Positions 31,484-45,400 of a stretch of DNA of 64,000 bases are shown here, one piece after another (the stretch's first letter is position 1; each line of letters begins with the position of its first letter). Made by a program: the position numbers and the translations under genes. The notes below the pieces were generated by a model that saw only the letters and a list, made by a program, of their open reading frames with translations, was not told the origin of the DNA and ran no database searches. Source of the DNA: Clitoria ternatea (Eukaryota > Streptophyta > Magnoliopsida > Fabales > Fabaceae); NCBI GenBank assembly GCA_037962975.1, contig JAYKXN010000101.1, forward strand, positions 62,001 to 126,000, read 5' to 3'.

Positions 31484-31516
<33 letters not shown>

Positions 31517-34500
31517 GAGTAAAGAACATAATAATAACATATATTAGGTTTAAGAAGAAGTCAAATGTATAAACCATTAAGATTAACTACATATTAAACT
31601 TTTTAAAAATGGTTCTCTATATTACTCTTCAAAAATAAGAAAATGAAGTCCTTACTTTTTTACTCTAAATAGGGGTGTCAGACATTATACCCTACACATA
31701 TATGGTCAACATTGCCTCACAACACAACCATATTATTCTTAGTAAAATTGTCCAAAGTTTTGCTTATCAAGTCTATTTAGCTAAATTTATAATGTCTATT
31801 AGGTCACTATTGTTACAAAAGTGTAACTAGTATAATTATAAAAACAATTACCATAATTATTTTTAATTTTAATTTTATAATATTTTAAAATTATTAAGTT
31901 GTTATTCTATATGTTTTGTTTTTAGACTTCAAAGATGAGTTAGTATCGACATATTAAGGAATAAATAATATCTAAATTGAGCTTTTAAAGATCATAAGTA
32001 CACATAATTTGAGCTTAAAATTAGTATTTAAATGGACTACACAAGCTTTGACAATGCTTTATCTATTAGTTTCCATCAAATAAATAATTCCTAAATAAAA
32101 TTTCCATGGATTTCAAAGAATTCTTGAACTCACAATCATATTGAAAATTCGTTATTGAAGTTTGAATTTTATTTTTAGAGTTGAAGAGCTAAGCCTTAGA
32201 GTATATTTGGATGGCTAATTTTAGAATGTTAGAATTATTAAATTCAAATAATAAGTATTTATAAAATGAGTCTTATGGAACAAATGTTAAGAGATATCTG
32301 AGAATCATATCTATTGATATATGTATATATATAACTGATTTGAAAATCCATCATTTATATGTTACTTTACTATGTCAAAAAATTTACCCAAAATATTAAA
32401 ATATTGATTTAAAAATGAATTATTAATGTGTACACACAATGAGCAAAGAATATAATAATAACATTTAACAAGTTTAAGAAGAAGCCAAACTTATAAAACA
32501 TTAAGATTAACTACATATTAAACTTTTTAAAAATGGTTCTCTATATTACTCTTCAAAAATAAAAAAAAAATGAAGTCCTTTCCTTTTTACTCTAAATAGG
32601 GGTGTCACTCATCATAGCCTACACATACGTGGTCAACATTGTCTCACAACATAACCATATTTTTTCTTTTAGTGAAATTGTCCTAAGGTTTTCTTATCAA
32701 GTCTATTTAGCTATATTTTTAATGTCTACTAGGTCACTATGATTTAAAAAATATAACTAGTGAAATTATAAAAATAATTACCATAACTATTTTTAATTTT
32801 AATTTTATAATATTTTAAATTATTATGTTGTTATTCTATATGATTTGTTTTTAGATTTCAAAGATGGGTCAGTACTGACATATTAAGGAACGAATAATAT
32901 CTAAATTAAGCTTTAAAAGATTATAACTCAACATAATTTGAGCTCAAAATTAGCATTTAAATGGACTACCCAAGCTATGAAAATACTTAATGTATTAGCT
33001 TCCATCAAACAAGTAATTCTTAAATAAAATTTCGTGCGGTTTCAAAGAATTCTTGAACTCTAAATTATATTAAAAATTTCTTATTGAAGTTTGGAATTGA
33101 TTTTTTGCATTGAAGAGGTAAACCTTAGAGTATATTTGGATGACTAATTTTAGAATGTTAGAATTATTAGATTCAAATAATAAGTATTTACAAAACAAGT
33201 ATTATGTGAACAAATATTAAGAGATATCTAAGAATCATATCTATTCATGTATGTATGTGTATAATTGATTTGCAAATCCATCATTTATATGTTACTTTAT
33301 TATGGAAAAAACTTTACCCTAAATTTTAAAACATTGATTTAAAAATGAATTATTAATATACTCACATATATATGTATATATATATATATATATGTATATG
33401 TGAGTAAAGAATATAATAATAACATTTAATAGGTGTAAGAAGAAGTCAAACTTATAAAACATTAAGATTAAGTACATATTAAACTTTTTAAAAATGGTTC
33501 TCGATATTACTCTTCAAAAACAAGAAAATGAAGTCCTTTTTTTTATTAAATAGGGATGCCACTCCTCATAGCCTACACATATGTGGTCAACATTGCCTTA
33601 CAACACAACCATATTATTTCTTTTAGTGAAATTGTCCTAAGATTTGCTTATTAAGTCTATTTAGCTATATTTATAATGTCTACTATGTCATTATGAATTC
33701 AAAAGTATAACTAGTATAATTATAAAAGCAATTACCATAACCATATTTAATTTTAATTTTATAATATTGTAAAATTATTAAGTTGTTATTCTATATGTTT
33801 TGTTTTCAGATTTCAAAGATGACTCAATACCGATATATTAAGGAACAAACAATATCTATATTTACCTTTAAAAGATCATAACTCAACATAATTTGAGCTC
33901 AAAATTAGCATTCAAATGGACTACACAAGCTTTGAAATGTTTCATTTATTAGTTTTCATCAAACAAGTTTTTCCTAAATAAAATTTCCTGGAGTTTCAAA
34001 GAATTCTTGAACTCACAATCATATTGAAAATTCGTTATTGAAGTTTAAATTTGATGTTTAGCACTAAAGAGCTAAAGTATATTTCGATGGCTAATTTTAG
34101 AATGTTAGAATTATTCAATTCAAATAATAAGTATTTACAAAATAACTCTTATGTGAAGAAATATTAAGATATATCTGAGAATCATATTTAGTCACGTATC
34201 TATATCTATAATTGATTTACAAATCCATCATTTATATATTACTTTAATATGTCAAAAACTTTACTCTAAATTTTAAAACATTGACTTAAAAATGAATTAT
34301 TAATGTGTACCCACACAAATATATATATATATATATATATAAGTAAAGAACACAATAATAACATTTAATAGGTTTAAGAAGAAGTCAAACTTATAAAACA
34401 TGAAGATTAACTACATATATAACTTTTTAAAAATGGTTCTCTATATTACTCTTCAAAAACAAGAAAATAAAGTCCTTTTTTTATACTCTAAATAGGCGTG

Positions 34501-35787
34501 TCACTTATCATAGCCTACACATATGTTGTCAACATTGCCTCACAACACAACCATATTTATTCTTTCAGTGTAATTATCCTAAGGTTTGCTTATCAAGTCT
34601 ATTTAGCTAAATTTATAATGTCTATTAGGTCATTATGATTTCAAAAACAATTACCATAATTATATTTAATTTTGATTTTATAATATTTTAAAATTATTAA
34701 GTTGTTATTTTATATGTTTTGTTTTTAGATTTCAAAGATGAGTCAGTACTCACTTATTAAGGAACAAATAATATCTAAATTAAGCTTTAAAAGATCATAA
34801 CTAAACATAATTTGAGCTCAAAATTAGCATTTAAATAGACTATACAATCTTTGGAAATGCTTCATCTATTAGTTTTCATCAAATAAGTAATTCCTAAATA
34901 AAATTTCTAAGGGTTTTAAAGAATTCTTGAACTCACAATCATATTGAAAATTCGTTATTGAAGTTTGAATTTGATTTTTAGCACTAAAGAGCTAAACCTT
35001 AGCGTATATTTTGATGGCTAATTTTAGAATGTTGAAATTATTAAATTCAAATAATAAGTATTTACAAAACAAGTCTTATGTGAAGAAATATTAAGAAATA
35101 TCTGAGAATCATATCTAATCACGTATCTATATCTATAATTGATTTGCAAATCCATCATTTATATGTTACTTTACTATACAAAAACTTTACCCTAAGTTTT
35201 AAAACATTGATTTACAAATGAATTATTAATGTGTACACACAATATATATATATATATATGAATAAAAAACATAATAATAACATTTAATAGGTTTAAGAAG
35301 TCAAACTTATAAAACATTAAGATTAACTACATATTAAACTTTTTAAAAATGGTTCTCTATATTACTCTTCAAACACAAAAAAATAAAGTCCTTTCGTTTT
35401 TACTCTAAATAGTGGTGTCACTCATCATAGCCTACGCATATACTGTCAACATTGCCTCACAACACAACCATATTTTTTCTCTCAGTGAAATTATCCTATG
35501 GTTTGCTTATGAAGTCTATTTAGCTAAATTTATAATGTCTATTAGGTCACTATGATTTCCAAAGTTTAACTAGTATAATATAAAAGCAATTACCATAACT
35601 ATATTTAATTTTAATTTTATAATATTGTAAAATTATTAAGTTGTTATTCTATATGTTTTGTTTTTAGATTTTAAAGATGAGTTAGTACCGACATATTAAG
35701 GAACAAACATTATATAAATTGAGCTTTAAAAGATCATAACTCAACATAATTTGAGCTCAAAATTAGCATTTAAATGGACTACACGAG
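30740..35787. repeat. Satellite B array, right part
   Basis: Five more monomers, with the anchor agaayataataataacat near 31522, 32449, 33408, 34350 and 35268. The unit at 32430 has almost lost its AT microsatellite. The array stops in mid-monomer at ggactacacgagctt, where satellite A takes over. No gene is seen. Confidence 0.92.
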
Positions 35788-37084
35788 CTTTTTAGTCATT
35801 TTATGACGTGAATGAATCATTATTTGTACAAATAGCACTCTAAAATGGATTCAGTCATCTTTGATATCAATTATACGTTTTTATTTTTATAAGTATTATT
35901 GTTAATTAGAATTCTCTCACTTTTGCTATCAATTATCAATAGAGGTTGATTAATTCCCTTTTTCCATTTATTGATAGTAAAGATCGATAGTAAAAGAATC
36001 TGACAAAAAAATTAATGAATTATATATTATTAATAATTATATTCTTTTATTTTTTAAGGTTTATTTAGTAAGAAAACCTCGTAAGGGGTCACATCAAGTC
36101 TTAATTAATGCATTTAGTTTAAAATATATTAATATTAATAAAAAATATAAATAATATATTTTATTTTTCCTTAGTTTTTAATGTATTTTCTCTTATCCTT
36201 TTTATGAGACGTGTTTTTAAAATAACATAATATGGTGATAGAAAAAGAACTAATGGCGAGACTTCTTTTCTTTTTAAAAGTTTTATACAATATTTACAAA
36301 TACTTTCAATGTTGATTTGGATTCCATACAATGAAACTACTTAAAAACTTTTATGCGTGCGTACGTGCATCCATGGGTGTGTGTGCATTTATGAACTCTT
36401 TAAGAGTTTTTTTAGTCGTTTTATAACCAGAATGAATCATTATTTTTACAAATAGCATGCTTAAATGGAGTTAGTCATCTTTGATATCAATTATATGTTA
36501 TTATTTTATAAATATTATTCTTAATTAGATTCTCTCACTTTTGCTATCAATTATCAACAGAAGATGATTAATTACCTTTTCCATTTATTGATAGTAAAGA
36601 TCGATAGTAAAAGAATGTGACAAAATTAAGTAAAAAATTATATTTTATTAATAATTATATTATTTTTTTAAAGTTTTATTTAGTAAGAGAATCGCGTAAG
36701 GGATTACACCAAGTCTTAATTGATGCATTTAATTTAAAATATATTAATATTAATTAAAATTATAAACAATATATTTTATTCTTCCTTCATTTTTGATGTA
36801 TTTTCTCTTATCCTTTTTATGACATGTGTTTTAGAAATTTTTATGTTAATTTTTATATGACTTCTTTCAATTTACATTGTGCATTGAATAATTTTTCAAC
36901 ACATACTTTTATTAATTATTGATCTTTCTTGTTTACTATTCAATGTAATTTTAAAAGTATACCAAGAATAATTGACAAGTTTAATATGTTTACCTAATAT
37001 AACTAAATTTCTTAATCAACATAAAATAACATAATATGGTGATAGAAAAAGCACTAGTGACGAGACTTCTGTTCTTTTTAAACG

Positions 37085-38700
37085 TTTTATACAATATTTA
37101 TAATTACTTTCAATGTTGTTTTGGATTCCATACAATGAAACTACTTAAAAACTTTTATGCGTGTGTACGTGCGTTCATGCATGCATGTGCATTTATGAAG
37201 TCTTTGAACGTTTTTTTGGTTGTTTTATAACCAGAATGAATCATTATTTTTACAAATAGCATTCTTAAATGGAGTTAGTCATCTTTGATATCAATTATAT
37301 ATTATTATTTTATAAATATAATTCTTATTTACATTCTCTCACTTTTACTATCAATTATCAATAGAAGATGATTAATTCCCTTTTCCATTTATTGATAGTA
37401 AAGATTGATAGTAAAAGAATATGACAAAATTAAGTAAAAAAGTATATCTTATTAATAATTATTTTAGTTTATTTTTTAAGGATTATTTAGTAAGAGAATC
37501 GCGTAAGGGATTACACCAAGTCTTAATTGATGCATTTAATTTAAAATATATTAATATTAATTAAAATTATAAAAAATATATTTTATTTTTCCTTAATTTT
37601 CAATGTATTTTCTCTTATCCTTTTTATGACATGTGTTTTAGACTTTTTCATGTTAATTTTTATATGACTTCTTTCAATTTACAATGTGCATTGAATATTT
37701 TTTCAACACATACTTTTATTAATCATTGATCTTTCTAGTTTATTATTCAATGTAATTTTAAAAGTATACCAAGAATAATTGATAAGTTTAATATGTTTAC
37801 CTAATATAACTAAATTTCTTAATCAACATAAAATAACAAAATATGGTGATAGAAAAAGCACTAGTGACAAGACTACTTTTCTTTTTAAAAGTTTTATACA
37901 ATATTTATAAATATTTTCAATGTTGTTTTGGATTCCATACAATGAAACTACTTAATAATTTTCGTGCATGCATACGTGCGTCCAAGCATACGTGTGCATT
38001 TATGAAGTCTTTGTGAGTTTTTCTAGTCGTTTTATGACGTGAATGAATCCTAATTTGTACAAATAGCATTCTTAAATGGATTCAGTCATCTTTGATATCA
38101 ATTATATGTTATTATTTTTATAAATATTATTCTTAATTAGAATTCTCTCTCTTTTACTATCAATTATCAATAGAAGATGATTAATTCTCTTTTTCATTTA
38201 TTGATAGTAAAGTTTGATAGTAAAAGAATGTGACAAAATTAATTAAAAAATTATATTTTATCAATAATTATATTATTTTATTTTTTAAGGTTTATTTAGT
38301 AAGAGAATCGCATAAAGGATCACACCGAGTCTTAATTAATGCAGTTAATTTAAAATAAATTAATATTAATTAAAAATATAAATAATATATTTTATTTTTC
38401 CTTAATTTTTAATGTATTTTCTCTTATCCTTTTTATGACATGTGTTTTAGAATTTTGCATGTTAATTTTTATATGACTTTTTTCAATTTACAATGTGCAT
38501 TGGTTACTTTTTCAACACATACTTTTATTAATTAATTTTGATACTATTTATATCAGTGGAATATGAAATAATCATTGATCTTCTTGTTTATTATTCAATG
38601 TAATTTTAAAAGTATACCAAGAATTATTGACAAGTTAATATATTTACCTAATATAACTAAATTTCTTAATCAACATAAAATAACATAATATGGTGATAGA
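37085..38700. repeat. Satellite A two-monomer block related to both window ends
   Basis: This block closely resembles 1-1533 and 61845-63377: the same gttttatacaatatttataa start, the same acttaaaaacttttatgcgt variant and the same caagttaatatatttacc exit, with more differences than those two have from each other. It marks a higher-order arrangement with copies about 24.8 kb apart (37085 and 61845). Confidence 0.75.
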
Positions 38701-41330
38701 AAAAGCACTAGTGACACTTCTTTTCTTTTTAAAAGTTTTATACAATATTTATAAATACTTTCAATATTGTTTTAGATTCCATACAATGAAACTACTTAAT
38801 AATTTTCGTGCATGCATACGTCTATCCATGCATGCGTGTCCATTTATGAAGTCGTTGAGGTTTTTTATTCGTCTTATAACGTGAATGAATCATTATTTTT
38901 ACAAATGACATTCTTAAATAGATTCAATCATCTTTGATATCAATTATATGTTATTATTTTTATAAATATTATTCTTAATTAAAATTCTCTCAGTTTTGCT
39001 ATCAATTTTCAATAGAGGTTGATTAATTCCCTTTTTGCATTTATTGATAGTAAAGATAGATTGTAAAAGAATTTGAGAAAAATAATTAACAGATTATATA
39101 TTATTAATAATTATATTCTTTTATTTTTTAGGTTTATTTAGTAAGAGAATCGCGTAAGGGTTCACATCAGGTGTTAATTAATGTATTTAATTTAAAATAT
39201 ATAATATTAATTAAAAATATAAATAGCATACTTTATTTTTCCTTAGTTTTTAGTGTATTTTCTCTTACCCTTTTTATGAGACCATTTTTTAAATTTTTCT
39301 TGAATTTTTATATGACTTCTTTCAATTTACAATGTGCATTATTTATTTTTTTCAACACATACACTTAATAAATAATCTTGATACCATTTATGTCAGTGGA
39401 ATATGAAATAATCATTAATCTTTCTTTCTTATTATTCAATATAATTTTAAAAGTATACCAAGAATAATTGACAAGTTTAATATGTTTACCTAAAATAACT
39501 AAATTTCTTAATCAACATAAAATAACATAATATGGTGATTGAAAAAGAACTAGTGGCGAGACTTCTTTTCTTTTTAAAAGTTTTATAAAATGTTTATAAA
39601 TACTTTCATGGTTGTTTTGGATTCCATACAATGAAACTACTTAATAATGTTGTTTTGGATTCCATACAATAATAGTACATGATAATTTTCGTGCGTGCGT
39701 ACGTGCGTCCATGCATGCGTGTGCATTTATGAAGTCTTTTTGAGTTTTTTAGTCGTTTTATAACGTGAATATTATAATTTTTACAAACAGCATTCTTAAA
39801 CGGATTCAGTCATCTTTGATATCAATTATATGTTATTATTTTTATAAATATTATTCTTAATTAGATTCTCTCGCTTTTGCTATCAATTATCAATAGAAGA
39901 TGATTAATTCACTTTTCCATTTATTGATAGTAAAGATCGATAGTAAAAGAATTAGACAAAAATAATTAACAAATTATATATTATTAATAATTATATTCTT
40001 TTATTTTTTAAGGTTTATTTAGTAAGAGAATCGCGTAAGCGATCACATCAAGTCTTTATAGATCCATTTAATTTAAAAGATATTAATATTATTAAAAAAG
40101 ATAATATTATATTTTATTTTTCCTTAGTTTTTAATGTATTTTCTCTTATCCTTTTTATGAGACGTGTTTTAGAATTTTTCTTGTTAATTTTATATGACTT
40201 CTTTCAATTTATAATGTGCATTGATTATTTTTTCAACACATACCCTTATTAATTAGTATTAATACTATTTATATCAGTGGAATATGAAATAATCATTGAT
40301 CTTTCTTCCTTGCTATTCAATGTAATTTTAAAAGTATACCAAGAATAATTGACAAGTTTAATATGTTTACCAAAAATGACTAAATTTCTTAATAAACATA
40401 AAATAACATAATATGTTGATAGAAAAAGAAGTAGTGGCGAGACTTCTTTTCTTTTTAAAAGTTCTATACAATATTTATAAATATTTTTAATGTTGTTTTG
40501 GATTCCATACAATACTAATACATAATAATTTTCGTGCGTGCGTACATGCGTCCATGCATGCGTGTGCATCTTTGAAGTCTTTACGAGTTTTTTAGTCGTT
40601 TTATAACGTGAATATTATTATTTTTGCAAACAGCATTCTTAAATGGATTCAGTCATCTTTGATATCAATTATATATTGTTATTTTGATTAAATATTATTC
40701 TTAATTAGATTCTCTCACTTTTGCTATCAATTATCAATAGAAGATGATTAATTCCCTTTTCCATTTATTGATAGTAAAGATCAGTAGTAAAAGAATGTGA
40801 CAGAAATAATTAACAAATTATATATTATTAATAATTATATTCCTTAATTTTTTAAGGTTTATTTAGTAAGAAAATCGCGTAAGGGATCACATCAAGTCTT
40901 ATTTGATCCATTTAATTTAAAAGATATTAATATTATTAAAAAAGATAATATTATATTTTATTTTTCCTTAGTTTTTAATTTTATTTTCTGTTATCCTTTT
41001 TATGAGACGTGTTTGATATATTATTTTTTTCAACACACACTCTTATTAATTAAGCTTGATACTATTTATATCAGTAGAATATGAAATAATCATTGATCTT
41101 TCTTCCTTATTATTCAATGTAATTTTGAAAGTATACCAAAAATAATTGACAAGTTTAATGTGTTTACCTAAAATAATTAAATTTCTTAATAAACATAAAA
41201 TAACATAATATGTTGATAGAAAAAGAAGTAGTGAGGAGACGTCTTTTCTTTTTAAAAGTTCTATCGAATATTTATAAATACTTTTAATGTTGTTTTGGAT
41301 TCCATACAATAATAGTACATGATAATTTTC

Positions 41331-41366
41331 GTGCGTGCGTACGTGCGTCCATGCATGCGTGTGCAT
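41331..41366. repeat. Example of the conserved alternating purine-pyrimidine tract
   Basis: gtgcgtgcgtacgtgcgt followed by ccatgcatgcgtgtgcat: about 36 bp of nearly perfect purine-pyrimidine alternation with CATGCATG. It is present in almost every satellite A monomer and is the only GC-rich part of the unit. Such DNA can adopt Z form; whether it does so here is unknown. Confidence 0.8.
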
Positions 41367-42354
41367 TTATGAAGTCTTTTTGAGTTTTTTAGTCGTTTTA
41401 TAACGTGAATATTATAATTTTTACAAACAGCATTCTTAAACGGATTCAGTCATCTTTGATATCAATTATATGTTATTATTTTTATAAATATTATTCTTAA
41501 TTAGATTCTCTCGCTTTTGCTATCAATTATCATAGAAGATGATTAATTCACTTTTCCATTTATTGATAGTAAAGATCGATAGTAAAAGAATTAGACAAAA
41601 ATAATTAACGAATTATATATTATTAATAATTATATTCTTTTATTTTTTAAGGTTTATTTAGTAAGAGAATCGCGTAAGCGATCACATCAAGTCTTTATAG
41701 ATCCATTTAATTTAAAAGATATTAATATTATTAAAAAATATAATATTATATTTCATTTTTCCTTAGTTTTTAATGTATTTTCTCTTATCCTTTTTATGAG
41801 ACGTGTTTTAGAATTTTTCTTGTTAATTTTATATGACTTTTTTCATTTTACAATGTGCATTGGTTTTTTTTTCAACACATACTCTTATTAATTAGTCGTA
41901 ACACTATTTATATCAGTGAAATATGAAATAATCATTGATCTTTCTTCCTTACTATTCAATGTAATTTTAAAAGTGTACCAAGAATAATTGACAAGTTTAA
42001 TATGTTTACCAAAAATGACTAAATTTCTTAATAAACATAAAATAACATAATATGTTGATAGAAAAAGAGGTAGTGGCGAGACTTCTTTTTTTTTTAAAAC
42101 TTCTATACAATATTTATAAATACTTTTAATGTTGTTTTAGATTCCACACAATAATGTGCATAATAATTTTCGTGCATGCATACGTGCGTCCATGCATGCG
42201 TGTGCATTTATGAAGTCTTTGTGAGTTTTTTAGTCGTTTTATAACGTGAATATTATTATTTTTACAAATAGCATTCTTAAATGGATTCAGTCACCTTTGA
42301 TATCAATTATATGTTATTATTTTTATAAATATTATTCTTAATTAGATTCTCTCA

Positions 42355-42430
42355 CTTTTGCTATCAATTATCAATAGAAGATGATTAATTCCCTTTTCCA
42401 TTTATTGATAGTAAAGATCGATAGTAAAAG
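42355..42430. repeat. Example of the conserved nested dyad in satellite A
   Basis: Left arm cttttgctatcaattatcaa, right arm ttattgatagtaaagatcga plus tagtaaaag. The words CTATCAAT and ATTGATAG, and CTATCGAT-like forms, pair across a spacer of about 30 bp. The arrangement recurs in nearly all monomers. Confidence 0.7.
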
Positions 42431-45400
42431 AACCTCACAAAAATAATTAACAAATTATATATTATTAATAATTATATTCTTTTATTTTTTAAGGTTTATT
42501 TAGTAAGAGAATCGCGTAAGGGATCACATCAAGTCTTATTTGATCTATTTAATTTAAAATATATTTATTTTAATAAAAATATGAATAATATATTTTATTT
42601 TTCTTAGTTTTTTATGTATTTTCTCTTATCCCTTTACTGAGACGTGTTTTAGAATTTTTCTTGTTAATTTTATATGACTTCTTTCAATTTACAATGCGCA
42701 TTGGTTATTTTATTCAATACATACTCTTATTAATTAATCTTTATACTATTTATATCAGTGGAATATGAAATAATCATTGATCTTTCTTCCTTATTATTCA
42801 ATGTAATTTTAAAAGTATAGCAAGAATAATTGACAAGTTTAATATGTTTACCTAAAATAACTAAATTTCTTAAGAAACATAAAATAGCATAATATGTTGA
42901 TAGAAAAAGAAGTAGTGGGGAGACTTCTTTTCTTTTTAAAAGTTCTATACAATATTTATAAATACTTTTAATGTTGTTTCAGATTCCATACAATTATAGT
43001 ACATAATAATTTTCGTGCGTGCGTATGTGCGTCCATGCATACGTATGCATTTATGAAGTCTTTGTGAGTTTTTTAGTCATTTTATAACATGAATATTATT
43101 ATTTTTACAAAGAGCATTCTTAAATGGATTCAGTCATCTTTGATATCAATTATATGTTATTATTTTTATAAATATTATTCTTAATTAGATTCTCTCGCTT
43201 TTGCTATCAATTATCAATAGAAGATGATTAATTCACTTTTCCATTTATTGATAGTAAAGATCGATAGTAAAAGAATCAGACAAAAATAATTAACGAATTA
43301 TATATTATTAATAATTATATTCATTTATTTTTTAAAGTTTATTTAGTAAGAGAATCGTGTAAGCGATCACATCAAGTCTTATTAGATCCATTTAATTTTA
43401 AAAATATTAATATTATTAAAAAAATATAATATTTTATTTTATTTTTCCTTAGTTTTTAATGTATTTTCTCTTATCCTTTTTATGAGACGTGTTTTAGAAT
43501 TTTTCTTGTTAATTTTATATGACTTCTTTCAATTTACAATGTGCATTAATTATTTTTTTCCACACATACCCTTATTAATTAGTATTAATACTATTTATAT
43601 CAGTGGAATATGAAATAATCATTGATCTTTCTTCCTTGCTATTCAATGTAATTTTAAAAGTATACCAAGAATAATTGACAAGTTTAATATGTTTACCAAA
43701 AATGACTAAATTTCTTAATAAACATAAAATAACATAATATGTTGATAGAAAAAGAGGTAGTGCCGAGACTTCTTTTCTTTTTAAAAGTTCTATACAATAT
43801 TTATAAATACTTTTAATGTATTTTTAGATTCCACACAATAATGTGCATAATAATTTTCGTGCGTGCGTACATGCGTCCATGCATGCGTGTGCATTTATGA
43901 AGTCTTTGTGAGTTTTTTAGTCGCTTATAACGTGAATATTATTATTTTTACAAATAACATTCTTAAATGGATTCAGTCACCTTTGATATTAATTATATGT
44001 TATTACTTTTATAAATATTATTCTTAATTAGATTCTCTCACTTTTGCTATTAATTATCAATAGAAGATGATTAATTCCCTTTTCCATTTATTGATAGTAA
44101 AGATCGATAGTAAAAGAACCTGACAAAAATAATTAACAAATTATATATTATTAATAATTATATTCTTTTATTTTTTAAGGTTTATTTAGTAAGAGAATCA
44201 CGTAAGGATCACATCAAGTCTTATTTGATCCTTTTAATTTAAAATATATTTATTTTAATAAACAATATAAATAAAATATTTTATTTTTCCTTAATTTTTA
44301 ATGTATTTTCTCTTATCCTATTTCTGAGACGTGTTTTAGAATTTTTCTTGTTAATTTTATATGACTTCTTTCAATTTACAATGTGCATTAATTATTTTTT
44401 CAACACGTACTCTTTTTAATTAATCTTGAAACTATTTATATCAGTGGAATATGAAATAATCATGGATCGTTCTTCCTTATTTTTCATTGTATACTTAAAA
44501 GTATACCAAGAATAATTGACAAATTTAATATGTTTACCTAAAATAACAAAATTTCTTAATAAACATAAAATAACATAATATGTTGATAGAAAAAGAAGTA
44601 GTGGCGAGACTTCTTTTCTTTTTAAAAGTTCTATACAATATTTATAAATACTTTTAATGTTGTTTTTGATTCCGTACAATAATAGTACATAATATTTTTC
44701 ATGCGTGCGTACGTGCGTCCATGCATGCGTATGCATTTATGAAGACTTTGTGAGTTTTTTAGTCGTTTTATAATGTGAATATTATTATTTTTACAAAAAG
44801 AAGTCCTAAATGGATTCAGTCATCTTTGATATCAATTATATGTTATTATTTTTATAAATATTATACTGAATTAGATTCCCTCGCTTTTGCTATCAATTAT
44901 CAATAGAAGATGATTAATTCCCTTTTCTATTTATTGATAGTAAAGATCGATAGTAAAAGAGTGAGACAAAAATAATTAATGAATTATATATTATTAATTA
45001 TCATATTCTTTTATTTTTAAGGTTTATTTAGTAAGAGAATCGCGTAAGCCATCATATCAAGTCTTATTTGATCCATTTAATTTAAAAGATATTAATATTA
45101 TTAAAAACTATAATATAATATATTATTTTTCCTTAGTTTTTAATGTATGTTCTCTTATCCTTTTTATGAGGCGTGTTTTAGAATTTTTCTTGTTAATTTT
45201 ATATGACTTCTTTCAATTTACAATGTGCATTGGTTATTTTTTTCAACATATACTCTTATTAATTAGTATTAATACTATTTATATAAGTGGAATATGAAAT
45301 AATCATTGATCTTTCTTCCTTATTATTCAATGTAATTTTAAAGTATACCAGGAAAAATTGAAAAGTTTAATATGTTTACCTAAAATAACTAAATTTCTTA

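Noticed and set aside
37036..38884. Plus-strand ORFs MVIEKALVT... at 37036, 38690 and 61797
   Set aside because: The same explanation applies: they start at the satellite anchor and follow monomer identity. Frames shift between monomers.
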